Made by a program: the position numbers and the translations under genes
NCBI GenBank assembly: GCA_031271295.1
Contig: JAISVZ010000035.1
Span: 1 to 64,000 of the forward strand
Reading direction: 5' to 3'
Source of the DNA: Clostridiales bacterium
GTDB lineage: Bacteria; Bacillota; Clostridia; Lachnospirales; WQUN01
Length of the DNA: 64,000 nt
The notes under the pieces: model-generated
The model's database searches: none
The model's input: only the letters and a program-made list of their open reading frames with translations
Told to the model about the DNA's origin: nothing
Shown: positions 18,743 through 29,500 of the stretch, piece after piece
Position numbering within the stretch: position 1 is the stretch's first letter
How the letters are laid out: each line of letters begins with the position of its first letter

Positions 18743-20101
18743 TTAATTTCTGAAGCTGTGTACCGGCGGTGGAATTCTGCCGCCTCGTTCAATAAAATCC
18801 TTGCAGGAATACGGGTTTACCGGCATTATAGGCGCGTAGCCCAAAAGCCCGCCGAACACCGCGCTTTCCCCAACGGATTTTCCTATAACGGGAATTATCC
18901 TAACCGCCGTGGTTTTGCTGTTAATCATGCCTATTGCCATCTCGTCCGCAATAATGCCGGAAATAGTTTCCTCGGAAGTATCGCCGGGAATGGCAACCAT
19001 ATCCAGCCCCACGGAGCAAACGCATGTCATAGCCTCAAGCTTTTCCAGCGTCAGCGCGCCTTTTTGCGCCGCCTCTATCATGCCCGCGTCCTCGCTTACG
19101 GGAATAAACGCGCCGCTTAACCCGCCCACATAAGAAGACGCCATTATGCCGCCTTTCTTAACGTTGTCGTTAAGTATGGCTATTGCCGCCGTTGTGCCGG
19201 GTGCGCCCGCCATTTCAAGCCCCATTTCGGTTAAAATTTCGGCAACCGAATCCCCAACGGCAGGTGTGGGCGCCAACGACAAATCTATTATTCCAAACGG
19301 AACGTTCAAACGTTTGGATGCCTCCTGAGCAACAAGCTGCCCAACGCGCGTAATTTTAAACGCGGTTTTCTTTACGGTTTCGCAAAGCGTTTCAAAATCC
19401 CGCCCTTTAACGGTTTCCAGTGCGCGTTTAACAACGCCCGGCCCGCTTACGCCTACGTTTATAACGCTGTCGCGTTCGCCAACGCCGTGGAACGCGCCCG
19501 CCATAAACGGGTTATCCTCAACGGCGTTGCAGAAAACAACAAACTTGGCGCACGCGGACGAATCCGTATCCTTTGTTAAGTTCGCCATCTCCTTTATAAT
19601 CTGCCCCATTTTTTTAACCGCATTCATATTAATTCCATTTTTTGTGGAGCCAACGTTTACAGAGGAGCAAACGCGCTCGGTTTGCGCCAAAGCTTCGGGT
19701 ATGCTTCGCACCAAAACAATATCGCTTTCGGTGGAGCCTTTTTGCACAAGCGCGGAAAACCCGCCGATAAAATTTACCGAGGAATTTCGCGCAGCCCTAT
19801 CCAAAACCTTCGCCGTTTCAACGTAACTTTTAGCGCCCGTACCCGCTGCGGCAATGGCTATGGGGGTTACGGAAATTCTTTTGTTAACTATCGGGATGCC
19901 GAACGTTTTGGCAATATCGTCGCCGCATTTAACTAAGTTTTCCGCCGTTTTGGATATTTTATCGTAAATTTTTTGGTTAAAGGTTTCAATTGAAGAGGCG
20001 GTGCAGTCCAAAAGGCTTATGCCAAGGGTTATTGTGCGCACGTCGAGGTTCGCCTCTTCTATCATTTTATTGGTTTCTTGGATTTCGTAGCGTGAAATCA
20101 T
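18743..20101 (-). CDS. UPF0210 / DUF711 (PFL family) protein
   Basis: A 452-residue protein of the conserved UPF0210 family (annotated PFL family because of a glycyl-radical-enzyme-like fold). Conserved stretches include [12 protein letters not shown] near the N-terminus, [25 protein letters not shown] and [11 protein letters not shown]. Its biochemical role is not established. In many Bacillota it sits beside an ACT-domain UPF0237 gene; no such partner is in the window. The ATG at 20101 has AGGAGA about 9 nt upstream. It is the first gene of the four-gene run, with 78 nt to pepD and a plausible promoter just upstream. Confidence 0.92.
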   Translation of the reverse strand: MISRYEIQETNKMIEEANLDVRTITLGISLLDCTASSIETFNQKIYDKISKTAENLVKCGDDIAKTFGIPIVNKRISVTPIAIAAAGTGAKSYVETAKVLDRAARNSSVNFIGGFSALVQKGSTESDIVLVRSIPEALAQTERVCSSVNVGSTKNGINMNAVKKMGQIIKEMANLTKDTDSSACAKFVVFCNAVEDNPFMAGAFHGVGERDSVINVGVSGPGVVKRALETVKGRDFETLCETVKKTAFKITRVGQLVAQEASKRLNVPFGIIDLSLAPTPAVGDSVAEILTEMGLEMAGAPGTTAAIAILNDNVKKGGIMASSYVGGLSGAFIPVSEDAGMIEAAQKGALTLEKLEAMTCVCSVGLDMVAIPGDTSEETISGIIADEMAIGMINSKTTAVRIIPVIGKSVGESAVFGGLLGYAPIMPVNPYSCKDFIERGGRIPPPVHSFRN

Positions 20102-20122
20102 TTATCATCATCTCCTGCCAAC

Positions 20123-20151
20123 AATGTAACATATATTGCGCAGGTTATCAA
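20123..20151 (-). promoter_or_regulatory. Promoter of the UPF0210-pepD-permease-helD run
   Basis: On the minus strand TTGATA (20146-20151) and TACATT (20123-20128) are 17 bp apart, ending about 20 nt upstream of the UPF0210 start codon. The -10 box is imperfect and the leader very short. Confidence 0.5.
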
Positions 20152-20358
20152 TTGACATTAATATGCTGGCGCAGATAAATGTTCTGCTTTTAAACATAGC
20201 AGAAACAAAAACGGCTTGTACAAATTATTTATTGAGATGTTTTGTTTTTGTTTTTATGTTGATAAAAAGCATTGTGCAAAATAAAATAAATTACAAAGAA
20301 GATTGAATAATTAAAATCAATGTAATCATAAACAATAACTTGAAGATTTCAATTTGTA
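20152..20358. other. AT-rich divergent intergenic region, no gene seen
   Basis: Roughly 200 bp of strongly AT-rich sequence between the minus-strand promoter and the promoter of the ABC operon. There are no coding frames with start signals and no RNA gene. Base composition shifts to lower GC from here to about 24.9 kb. Confidence 0.4.
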
Positions 20359-20388
20359 TTGACATGTTAGATAAACAAAGCCTATAAT
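20359..20388 (+). promoter_or_regulatory. Promoter of the ABC/FtsX operon
   Basis: TTGACA (20359-20364) and TATAAT (20383-20388), both full consensus, are separated by 18 bp. Transcription from about 20395 would cover the short ORF at 20474 and the ABC genes. Confidence 0.75.
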
Positions 20389-20473
20389 TGTCATTAGGTA
20401 ACAAAAAAAATACCAATAACTTTGAGAAATGCGCACCTCTTGTCGCTTACGGCAAATCTTTATTTTTTAGAGC

Positions 20474-20650
20474 TTGAAAATTCTTGATTTAAGGGGTGTT
20501 TCCAATGGGCTTGCTTATCTTGAAAATTGTTTGCGCTACTTAAGAATCTTATCATTACCTTATTTTAAGGAATACGAAGAATTGCTTAAAGACGGTTCGC
20601 TTCTTAATATTGATTACATCGAAAATAAGATATTCTTAATTCATCAGTAG
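20474..20650 (+). pseudogene. 58-codon ORF or C-terminal remnant ahead of the ABC operon
   Basis: From TTG 20474 to TAG 20650 a frame encodes a leucine-rich acidic peptide, including GLAYLENCLRYLRILSLPYF and DGSLLNIDYIENKIFLIHQ. It looks protein-like in composition. It has no convincing ribosome binding site and an in-frame stop lies two codons upstream, so it may be the surviving tail of a larger gene. It ends 17 nt before the ABC ATPase and lies inside the predicted transcript. I do not recognise a family. Confidence 0.3.
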
Positions 20651-20667
20651 AAGGGCAAGGGCTAAAA

Positions 20668-21336
20668 ATGTTAAAAGCCGAAAAATTAAACAAAATCATC
20701 AAAAACAAATCGCATGATTTGCATATCGTAAAGAATGTTTCTTTTACGGTTGACGAGGGTTCCATTTCAAGCATAATGGGGCCAAGTGGTTGCGGAAAAA
20801 CCACATTACTTGGGATGTTAGGCGGGATTGACGCGCCAAACTCCGGCCGCGTTTTGCTGAACGGGGAAAGCCTGTATGAAAAAAAAGGCAGCGATTTAAA
20901 CGCCTTCCGCGTCCGCAACATTGGATATGTTCTGCAAGACCACCACTTGGTTAACGAGTTAAATTGTTATGAGAATATTTTGCTGCCATTGCTTTTTGCA
21001 AATGAACATACATACAAAGAAAATGAAAAACGCGTCGGCGAATTAATTGAAGCGCTCAAATTATCAAAGGTAAAAAACCGGTTTCCCTATCAAATGTCGG
21101 GCGGCGAAAAACAACGCACTGCTATGGCGCGCGCGTTAACACGAAGGCCGCGTCTTTTGCTGGCGGACGAACCCACAGGCAACTTAGACCAGATGAACGC
21201 GCAAAACGTAATGAAATTGCTTAACAATATTGTCGAAACCTTTAAAGTTACTGTTATTATAGTTACTCATGACAAAAACATAGCCGATCAGTGCGGCCGC
21301 GTATTTCAAATGCTGGATGGGGAGTTTGTGCAATGA
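20668..21336 (+). CDS. ABC transporter ATP-binding protein (MacB/LolD/BceA type)
   Basis: A 222-residue ABC ATPase. Walker A is GPSGCGKTT (about residue 38), the Q-loop is VLQDHH, the signature MSGGEKQR, Walker B LLLADEPTGNLD and the switch histidine is in IIVTHD. The DEPTGNLD motif and length place it in the LolD/MacB/FtsE/BceA group, which pairs with FtsX-fold permeases to move peptides, antibiotics or lipoproteins by mechanotransmission. The start codon follows a purine-rich AAGGGCAAGG. Its TGA overlaps the ATG of the permease (ATGA), so the two are co-translated. BceAB-like detoxification or peptide export is inference; no two-component pair is adjacent. Confidence 0.92.
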   Translation: MLKAEKLNKIIKNKSHDLHIVKNVSFTVDEGSISSIMGPSGCGKTTLLGMLGGIDAPNSGRVLLNGESLYEKKGSDLNAFRVRNIGYVLQDHHLVNELNCYENILLPLLFANEHTYKENEKRVGELIEALKLSKVKNRFPYQMSGGEKQRTAMARALTRRPRLLLADEPTGNLDQMNAQNVMKLLNNIVETFKVTVIIVTHDKNIADQCGRVFQMLDGEFVQ

Positions 21337-23783
21337 AGAAATTAAGCGTCCTTTTTAGTACATATTATAAATTTACCAAAAGTGAACGAATGGGATTATA
21401 TATTTCTATAATCCTTTTTTCGGTTCCGATGATTGTTGCCTCAATTGTATATCTGAATGGGGTTGTTACAAATAAAGCGGCACAAGAGGGGTATAAACAA
21501 TCCGATGCAAATGTTCAATTTAATGCTCCGTTTGATGAAGGAAACGCTTTAAAGATAGGCAGTGAACGTATTTTTGATTCTGTTAAGGAAAAGGGCGGGC
21601 GTGTAAGTGTGCAGATGTCTATGCGTATGACGTATTATAAAGATTCCATCTATGCACCCGTTGACCTTCGCTTTTTTGATGATTACAATTATAATACTCC
21701 AATTATTTATACTGATTTAGCGCAGAAATGTATTTTGAATGTGGAAGCGGCAAATGCTTTAAAGGTTAAAAACGGTGATACATTGCAGCTGGATTTTTTA
21801 GCATCGCCGCTGCAAGTTTTACGTGTTATGCCAACGGATTTCACACCTATAAACATGGAAAGCGTCGGTTGTGTTACTTTAGACCCAAGCTTGTTTGGTG
21901 ACGCCTTAGCGTTTGTCGGACAGGAAAAAGACTTAGATTGGGCGTTCAGGATAGATATTGACGATGATTTAAAAATCCAAAATGAACTGAATGAATTAGG
22001 GCAAGTAATAAAAAACGCGGGATATTTTGCCCGTGTTAACGACGGTATTGACACAGGATGGATTTTTGAAAGCAGCTTTACAACGAACAAAGCGATACCT
22101 CATTTAAATGCTGTTGTGTGTTTAACAATTGCAATGCTCGGCATGTTGGCACTGCTTCATTTAAAAGAAATCCGGCTCTCGAAGCAGAACGCCGTACTTC
22201 GGTTAATAGGCATGACCCGCACTGACAGCATTTTGTTATCGCTGTTTGACTCGGGTATTTTGTCATTAATCTCTTGCGTAACCGGAACGCTGGCTGGTTC
22301 CATTATTTTCTTATTTAACTCAGAACAAATGACGGGGGTTGTATTGACCATACCCGCTTTATTGATGGAATCATCCGTATTATTTTTGATTAACATGGCA
22401 ATGTGCTTTGCGGTTGCTTTCGCGTGTCATTTGTGGATGTACGATAAGGTTTTCAGTTCAAATATTGCCGCCATATTACAAAAACGCGGTATTGGCATTC
22501 GCGGACGAAAACCTGTATTGTGGCTGATTGTAGGTTGGTTGGTTTACTCACTGATAGCGCTTTTGGTTTTTGATTCCGCGTATACGTTAACTTTTGTACT
22601 GTTCGCCTTGTTGATTTTATTATTATGTTATATATTGTTTTCGCTTATATTAACAGTACTGCGCCGTTTTCGGTTTAAAATACGAAATATTTGGCTGGCG
22701 GCTTTTGTTTTTGTGACGCGCCGGAAACAGTTTATTGCTGTTACGGGTACAGTTGCCGTAGTGTTGTCGCTGTGTTTAATAATTACATATAACGCTCTAT
22801 TTGGTTTTGGCAATTTTATTGACGATATGATGGAGGAAGAAATTGCGCTTAACACAGCGGTTATTGAGATACCGCCCCATAAGCTTGATACGGTAAAATC
22901 GTACCTTAGCGAACAAGGGCATGACTTTGTTACTACATATACTAAAGTATTTATAATGGATAATCCCGGACATTTTGAGAGTATTTCTCTCGCGGTTATT
23001 GACGATAAGCGCCAAACAACAAAAAATATCGCGCCGGGTAAAGGTTTATTTTCCGCGGCTGATTATGTAATTTTCCGCGGTTTATTACCCCAGTCCAAGG
23101 TTAGTGATAACTTATACGAGTTTTCCGGTTTTTTTTCAGAAGATGCAGATTCACTGACGCTGCGCTATTTGGCTAATTCGATGCCGAATCAACATGTACA
23201 TTCTACAACAGGTTTTAATATAGGCATTAATTATGAAGACGCATATGAGTATATTGACGATTCATTTATGATCGGCTTGTCTTTACGTATGAATGAAAAG
23301 CAGCAGAAGGAACTGATTTCGTGGGCGCAAGTAAACCAATTGCAGGTGGAAACAGCGGCATCCTCGCTATCAAGGAATTCGGTTATTCTTCATTATATTA
23401 TTTTTATAGTCGCTTTAGCGATAGTATTGCTTTTTATTACTGTTTTGGTTTTCTGTTTTTCTTTAAGCCATGCGTCTATTTTATCACGTAATCATGAAAT
23501 TCTAATGTACAAGATGTTAGGAGCCGGTAAAAGGCAAATAAATATTTTATTAATTATGGAAAACATATATATTTCCATTAGTGCCACTCTTGTTTCGTTG
23601 TTGGTTAATCATTTTATAATTAACGCGATAAGCAGGAGTATTGTTGATTTAACTTTATACAGTATACCAATTTATATCGTCATTTGTATTTTTTTAATCA
23701 CACTTGCCGTATCTTTTTTCACATCTTGGGTTGCAATAAAAATTATGGGCATTGAAAACCCGGCGAAGGTGTTGCGTGTTTAA
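21333..23783 (+). CDS. FtsX-family ABC transporter permease
   Basis: An 816-residue membrane protein, partner of the preceding ATPase. It has one N-terminal transmembrane segment (about 21-42), an extracellular domain (about 50-240) and a three-helix FtsX unit (about 255-360). A middle set of helices (390-510) is followed by a second extracellular domain (about 515-680) and a final FtsX unit near the C-terminus. That is about ten helices, the doubled layout of large MacB/BceB-like permeases. The start is ATG 21333, which overlaps the ATPase stop codon; an upstream GTG at 21291 lies inside the ATPase gene and is rejected. The gene is AT-rich relative to the rpo region, suggesting acquisition. 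Substrate unknown. Confidence 0.88.
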   Translation: MKKLSVLFSTYYKFTKSERMGLYISIILFSVPMIVASIVYLNGVVTNKAAQEGYKQSDANVQFNAPFDEGNALKIGSERIFDSVKEKGGRVSVQMSMRMTYYKDSIYAPVDLRFFDDYNYNTPIIYTDLAQKCILNVEAANALKVKNGDTLQLDFLASPLQVLRVMPTDFTPINMESVGCVTLDPSLFGDALAFVGQEKDLDWAFRIDIDDDLKIQNELNELGQVIKNAGYFARVNDGIDTGWIFESSFTTNKAIPHLNAVVCLTIAMLGMLALLHLKEIRLSKQNAVLRLIGMTRTDSILLSLFDSGILSLISCVTGTLAGSIIFLFNSEQMTGVVLTIPALLMESSVLFLINMAMCFAVAFACHLWMYDKVFSSNIAAILQKRGIGIRGRKPVLWLIVGWLVYSLIALLVFDSAYTLTFVLFALLILLLCYILFSLILTVLRRFRFKIRNIWLAAFVFVTRRKQFIAVTGTVAVVLSLCLIITYNALFGFGNFIDDMMEEEIALNTAVIEIPPHKLDTVKSYLSEQGHDFVTTYTKVFIMDNPGHFESISLAVIDDKRQTTKNIAPGKGLFSAADYVIFRGLLPQSKVSDNLYEFSGFFSEDADSLTLRYLANSMPNQHVHSTTGFNIGINYEDAYEYIDDSFMIGLSLRMNEKQQKELISWAQVNQLQVETAASSLSRNSVILHYIIFIVALAIVLLFITVLVFCFSLSHASILSRNHEILMYKMLGAGKRQINILLIMENIYISISATLVSLLVNHFIINAISRSIVDLTLYSIPIYIVICIFLITLAVSFFTSWVAIKIMGIENPAKVLRV

Positions 23784-23786
23784 TTT

Positions 23787-24737
23787 ATGGATAAACTTAA
23801 ACTAATAATTAAAAATAATTTGTTTATGCTTGCGTATATTAAAAAGTATAGGCCGAGTCACATCTATATTACAGTATTTATGTCTTTATTCGGTTCACTT
23901 GCTTCCGTTGCTAATTTGCTCATTACGAGGTATGTCGTTAATCAATTACAAGCAAGTACGGAAGAAGATATTTTTCCTATTGTCCTGACGATGGTTTTGG
24001 CATTGTTCGTATTTAATGTTATGTATTCATTTATTAACAGCTATATACAGCATAAAATAATACCTGTTAACAATCAAATCATCAATCAAAAAATGCAAAC
24101 TGAGTTATATTCACATGCCGCAATAGTGCAAGCTTCTTACTATGATAATCCTGTTTATTTTAATCAATTATCTATGGCATTGCAGCAATCAGACGCAAGA
24201 GCGCATGGCGTATTATCTGTTAAATGTCTTGCCGCAAATCTACGAACATAATTTGTATATTGAAAATTTTAAGGATTTTTTAAAATGTGAAGCACCGGAA
24301 AATCTTATGAAAGGAAATCAAATAAAAGGTGTTAATTCTATTGTTCTGAAAGACGTATCGTTTTCATATCCTGAAAAGAATAATTTGGTGTTGTCGGGTA
24401 TTAACATAAGTATATTGCCCGGCCAATCAGTTGCGCTGGTGGGTGAAAACGGAGCCGGAAAAACTACTTTAACCAAGCTTCTTACCGGTTTGTATGAACC
24501 TACCTTTGGTGAAGTTTTAATTAACGGCATAAAACTGTCAGAAGTTAATTTGCAAGTATATAGAAAATGTGTCGGCATCGTTTTTCAAGACCATAAACTC
24601 TTTAAATTACATTAGCGCGTATGTATGCAAATAATTATAGCCTGATGATATTCGATGAACCTTCAAGTTCACTGGATGTGATAAGCAAAAAAAGTATGAT
24701 GGCAAATATGAAGGCGTTAACCCAAAATAGTCAGTAA
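23787..24737 (+). pseudogene. Decayed ABC exporter (fused TMD-NBD), two internal deletions and frameshifts
   Basis: Three pieces of one ABC exporter can be read in order. Piece 1 (from ATG 23787, to about 24210) is the first part of a transmembrane domain with helices near residues 27-50 and 65-85. After a deletion and frame change, piece 2 (about 24205-24612) has the linker IYEHNLYIENF and an ATPase start with Walker A VGENGAGKTT and the Q-loop VFQDHKLF. After a second deletion removing the signature region, piece 3 (24615-24737) carries Walker B LMIFDEPSSSLD and stops. Most of the transmembrane domain and the LSGGQ segment are missing, so it cannot make a working exporter. It begins 3 nt after the permease stop, so it was once part of the operon. 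Confidence 0.8.
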
Positions 24738-24904
24738 CGAGTTTTTGAAGTGTAAGCGTCAAAACAGGGAGTTCCTCCCGCTATTTGCGATAATCAGATA
24801 TACTTTATGACATAACATAATTGCGCTGTTTTGCCTTCTTGGGCATCACGAAAACGAATTGAATGTTGTATGCCAGTAAGCGGAATTTAGGGTTTTTTAA
24901 AATT

Positions 24905-24957
24905 AAAAAGAGAAGAATTCCTTGAATTTATGCGGATTTCTTCTCTTTATTTTTTTA
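24905..24957. terminator. Terminator between the ABC operon and the HD-GYP gene
   Basis: AAAGAGAAGAA and TTCTTCTCTTT pair around a ~20-nt loop, followed by ATTTTTTT on the plus strand and preceded by A-rich sequence usable on the minus strand. It lies between convergent transcripts. Confidence 0.7.
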
Positions 24958-24992
24958 AGTGTCACAAAAATTTATATATTCACACCTCATCC

Positions 24993-26546
24993 CTACGCAT
25001 GTTCGTTTCCCTTCCAAATCTTTTCATAAAGCGAGTCGAACACTTCGAAGAACACCTCCGAAATTGTTGGGTCGAAGAAAATAGCTTTGCCGTCTTTTAT
25101 AATTTGCAGGCATTCATCAACCGGCAGAGCTTTTTTGTAGCAGCGAGTGTTAATCAGCGCGTCGAAAACATCTATTATTGAGGTAATCCGGGCGGCAACG
25201 GGAATTTGGTCTTCCTTTAGGCCGTAGGGATACCCTGTTCCGTTCCATCTTTCGTGGTGGTACATCGCAATTTGCTTGCCGAGTTCTATGTATTGCAGGT
25301 TGGATTTATTGTAATCCATAACGGATTGCAAAATTTCCGCGCCCTTTTCCGAATGTTCCTTAACGCGGGCAAATTCGCTGTCGTTCAATTTGCCGGGTTT
25401 AAGCAAAATATCGTCCGGCACGGAAATTTTCCCTATATCGTGCAAGGTGGAGGAAAGCCCTATCATATCTATCATTTTCTCATCTATTTCGGATTCGTAA
25501 ATTTTGCGTTTATGTAATTCCTTTGCCAAAAGTTCCGTGCCAAGGGCAATTCGAAACACGTGCTTGCCGGTATCGCCGTCGCGCCCTTCGGTTATTTGCG
25601 CCAGCGACATTACTATGGATTTATGCGCCTTTAAAAGTTCGTGATACAAAATTATGTTGCTTAACCCTATGGAGATGTTGGCAAAGAGCATTTTGAGCAT
25701 TTTTTCTTTTATATCGCTTAACGGCGGAATTTGATCGAAGTAGATAATATACGCCTCGGTGGATGTTTCGTACAGAGTTTTTACAATAAAGGTGCGTGGT
25801 TGCGGCGGCTCTTTATCCCAATGCAATTCCTGTTCATGAATAAGGTTTTCAATTTGTACATAGTCCGGTTCGTCCGTATAAAGGGCGGTGGACGCCAAAA
25901 CGTGCCATGTGCCGTCCTTTTTATTTTGCACGCAAATTGTACCGTCGCAGTCAAGGTCTAAAACTGTTTTAAACTGTTGCAGAATATTTGAGGCAAAATC
26001 GTTCATGGCCTGAATTTGAAAAAGCACGACAGACGCGTTTATTACGTTTTCCAGCCCGTCCCTGATATATTCAAGGCGCGACATATCATCGTACGCACGC
26101 AGAGCGGATACTGTTGTTGTAAACAATTTGGAGGACGATAACTCCGTTTTGGTTTTATAATCGTGCAGGTCGTAGTTGAGTATTATTTCAGGTTCCGGCG
26201 CCTGACCGGGCTGACCGGTACGCAGAATTATCCGCGTGGAGGGATTTATTTTGGATTCTCTAAACCATTTTACGAAATTTAGCCCGGCGTTATCCGTTTC
26301 CATAACAACGTCTAAAAACATAATGGCGATATCCCTGTTTTGATGTACGATATATTTTGCTTCCTCCGCGCTGTACGCCTCAAGCCAGTTTATTTTTTTG
26401 CCCTTAAAAGTAAAATCGGACAGAACGTATTTAGTGGCTTCGTGAATTGAAGGGTCGTCGTCAACAATTAAAACATTCCATGTTTCATGTTGTGCTTCTT
26501 CACCTGAAATAGAATCGTCTAAAAGAAAATTCATTAAATCCGACAT
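24993..26546 (-). CDS. Response regulator with HD-GYP output (DUF3369-type), probable c-di-GMP phosphodiesterase
   Basis: This 517-residue protein has three parts. A receiver domain (about 24-150) carries the acidic pair VDDD and the phospho-acceptor Asp79 in FLDVV. A middle region (about 160-305) fits the DUF3369 sensor-like domain found in this architecture. The HD-GYP domain (about 305-515) has LHDIGK (368-373) and HHERWNGTGYP (430-440), the metal-binding and GYP motifs that hydrolyse cyclic di-GMP. A good ribosome binding site (GGAGG, 7 nt spacer) precedes the ATG. It lies 23 nt downstream of the giant kinase and almost certainly takes phosphate from it, linking signal input to second-messenger turnover. 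Enzymatic activity is inferred from intact motifs. Confidence 0.92.
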   Translation of the reverse strand: MSDLMNFLLDDSISGEEAQHETWNVLIVDDDPSIHEATKYVLSDFTFKGKKINWLEAYSAEEAKYIVHQNRDIAIMFLDVVMETDNAGLNFVKWFRESKINPSTRIILRTGQPGQAPEPEIILNYDLHDYKTKTELSSSKLFTTTVSALRAYDDMSRLEYIRDGLENVINASVVLFQIQAMNDFASNILQQFKTVLDLDCDGTICVQNKKDGTWHVLASTALYTDEPDYVQIENLIHEQELHWDKEPPQPRTFIVKTLYETSTEAYIIYFDQIPPLSDIKEKMLKMLFANISIGLSNIILYHELLKAHKSIVMSLAQITEGRDGDTGKHVFRIALGTELLAKELHKRKIYESEIDEKMIDMIGLSSTLHDIGKISVPDDILLKPGKLNDSEFARVKEHSEKGAEILQSVMDYNKSNLQYIELGKQIAMYHHERWNGTGYPYGLKEDQIPVAARITSIIDVFDALINTRCYKKALPVDECLQIIKDGKAIFFDPTISEVFFEVFDSLYEKIWKGNEHA

Positions 26547-26569
26547 TTAATTTCCTCCTTTGATTTTTT

Positions 26570-29500
26570 TTATACCGGAAGTTTTATAATAAAATCCGTG
26601 GATTTGCCGGGTTCGCTTTTGCACAAAACTTTCCCGTTCAGCGTTTGCGTTACATGCGTAAATACAATGTGCGTTCCCAAACCGCTTCCGCCGAACTGCC
26701 GTTTTGTGGTGTAAAAGGGCTGGAACAGTTTAGTTATTTCGTCCTCGGTCATACCCTTGCCGTTATCCGAATATGTAATTGTTACATGGGTATTGTCGCT
26801 GTCATAGGCTATTTTAATCCGGCAGTTATCCCTCGGTTTGTTTTCAAAACCGTGGATTACGGAGTTCATAATAAGGTTTGTAAAAATCTGCGTTAAAGCT
26901 CCGGCGCAGGAAACAAAAGTAAAGTTTTCGTCGCCTGTAATTTCTATGTCCGATATTTTTTTCTTTATCGCGGGGCGTATGTATTCTACAATATTTGTCA
27001 GTGTGGTATAAAGGTTTAGGCTTTCGAAAACCTCGTTGGACTGGTTGGCGGAAACCTTCTTAAAGTTTTGAATAAGCCCTACGGCGCGTGATACGTTCGC
27101 TTCCGCAATTGCGCAACCCTTTAGGATTTCCTCAAAATAATTTACAAGATCAGTTTTGGATAGCGTTTGTGCGCCAAACTTTTCGCGGCTTAATTTAGTT
27201 AGGTTAAGCATATGGGAAACCACCGTTACGCAAACGCCAACCGGAGTATTTATTTCGTGGGCGATACCCGCAATCATGGAGTTAAGCAGCGTTGAATGCT
27301 CCTTCAGGCGTTTTTCAACCGTATTTGCGTAGTCGTTTAATTCGTCGTAATAAATTGCGTTTTGGAAAAGCGGCGCTGTTTGGGAAATTATTGTGGAAAC
27401 CATGTTAACCCGTTCGGCCGAAAAAATGCCGGATAAGGAGTTGTTCTCCAAGTAAACGGCGCCTATAACCTTTTCGTTAAGCCGCATAGGCACGCAGATA
27501 AACGCTTCGGGGTTATGTATTTTGTAATATATATCCGAAAAAAGCAGATGCTTTTCGGTTGCGTAATTAATGTTAAGCGTAACCTTTTTGGAAAGCACGT
27601 ATTCAACCGCTTTAACCGGAAAATCCATCTCTTCCGCTTTGGAAAGCGGCATAGGCAAAAGGCTAAGCGATATGTTGCCGGGCTGAATAGCGGAATAATA
27701 AACCGATTCAATAATTGGGCGCGAATCCTGCAAAATTACAACAAACCCGCGCGTTGCGCCGCTGTTTTGAATAAGGCATTCCAAAAGAGCGCTGCTCATA
27801 ACCGAAATATTAACATCCTGCGTCAATGTTGTAACAATGCTCAAAATGGCTTCAATATCGATATTTTTATTTGTAAGGAGCATATCTGTGCTTTGGCTTA
27901 AACTGATGGATGAATCCCTGTTGCTGTAAAGCGCGTAATCTGAAATTAAAGGCTCAAGCGCAGACCATTTTGCGAAAAAGCCATAATCCTTATACACCCT
28001 GTACGCGGTGTAGCGATGGTGCGAGGAATAGTCGGAAACGCTTTTTCCCCGCCAAAACGTAGCCATAAGTTCATGAACAATGGCCAAAAGCGGGCTGTTT
28101 TTCTTTGCCGTTAAAAGCTGCAAGGCTTCGGTATATGTTGGCATAAGCTTTCGGGGTTCGTCCTCGGTAATTTCTATTGCTACCTGGGCGCACAAATACC
28201 ACTCTCTGAAATTGCCGGGGTTTTTTTCAGCCCATTCCTGCAACAGCTTCTGGTTGGATTTTGCGGCAACGGCGTAGGTTTTGTTTTGCATTTTATTAGA
28301 CAGGCAAACGAGCAGTATTGTATAAAAAAAGCTTACCATAACCATAAGAAGCGACCCGCTTTGTACCGTCCACATTGGCTCAAGTTTTTCCGCGTGTTCC
28401 TGCGCCTGTTCGTAGCGTGCGTTCACTACAAGCGCTATAAGCTTATATGAGTGGTAATAATACATAATTGTTTGCTCTTCGGCGTTTTTCGCAACAAATT
28501 CATCTTCGTTAAAGTTAACGTCGGAGAACGAATCGGGCGAGTTGGTTTTGCCGGTAACGCATTTTACAAACTGCCGCAGCACGCCGGATAATATCTTCGA
28601 GCACAAATCCAAAGAAGAAATACCGGCGTTTTGAATTGCCAGATCTATTTCCTTTCCAACTTCCAAAGGAGCGCAGGTAAGGAAAAAACGCGTATCAAGT
28701 ATCATTAAATCCGCAAGGGTTGTTTCGCGGTTTAAGCCTTCCGTTGAGGCGCTCATTTTCGCCTCTTTGTAAATGTCGAAGGTTTTTTCTATGGGGTTGC
28801 GCCAATGGGAAATAAGCCCGCCGAGCCTTACCAGCGCACGGGATTTTGAACCGCCGTAGCGGTCGGTATACCGTATGCATTGGTTAATTAGATGCTCCGC
28901 AATTTCATAATTCATTGATTTTACGGCGCGAAGCGCACCGTTATAAAAAACAGTATCGAAGTTGTCGAAGATGCCGTTTTGGGCGGCGAAACAGTACACA
29001 ACAAAGTGATAATAATTGGAGCGCTCATCCTTTAATGACCACATCGCGTCGGATAAAAGCGCGGTTATACTGCCCGTGCGCAGAGCGTTTTCATCCTTTG
29101 CGAATTCCAAATCAGCGTCGGGGTTAATCGGGTTATGCATTACAATATCGGTAAAAAGCCTTTCGTATTGCTTGTAGGATAAGGCAGGGTCCGCCTGTTC
29201 TTCTAAGAGTATTTCCTTTCCCTCTAAATATTTTTCGCCAAGCGAAATGGCAAACCTGTATTTACCCGCCGAAACGCACTGCTTCATGGTTTGGTTATAA
29301 TAGCGGAATTTATCCTCATCGTTTTGTATATTTTCAAGCAGCTTGGCGGATACGGTTTCAAAATCCGCGAAGTTCTCCTTCGCCAAGCAAGAAAGGGCGC
29401 AGTTTATTGAAAGATCTACCGCCAATTTGTAATCTGCGTTAAAAATGGCGCTGCCGCATACCGACAGCCCCTTTTTATAGTATACTGTGGCGTTGGTGGC

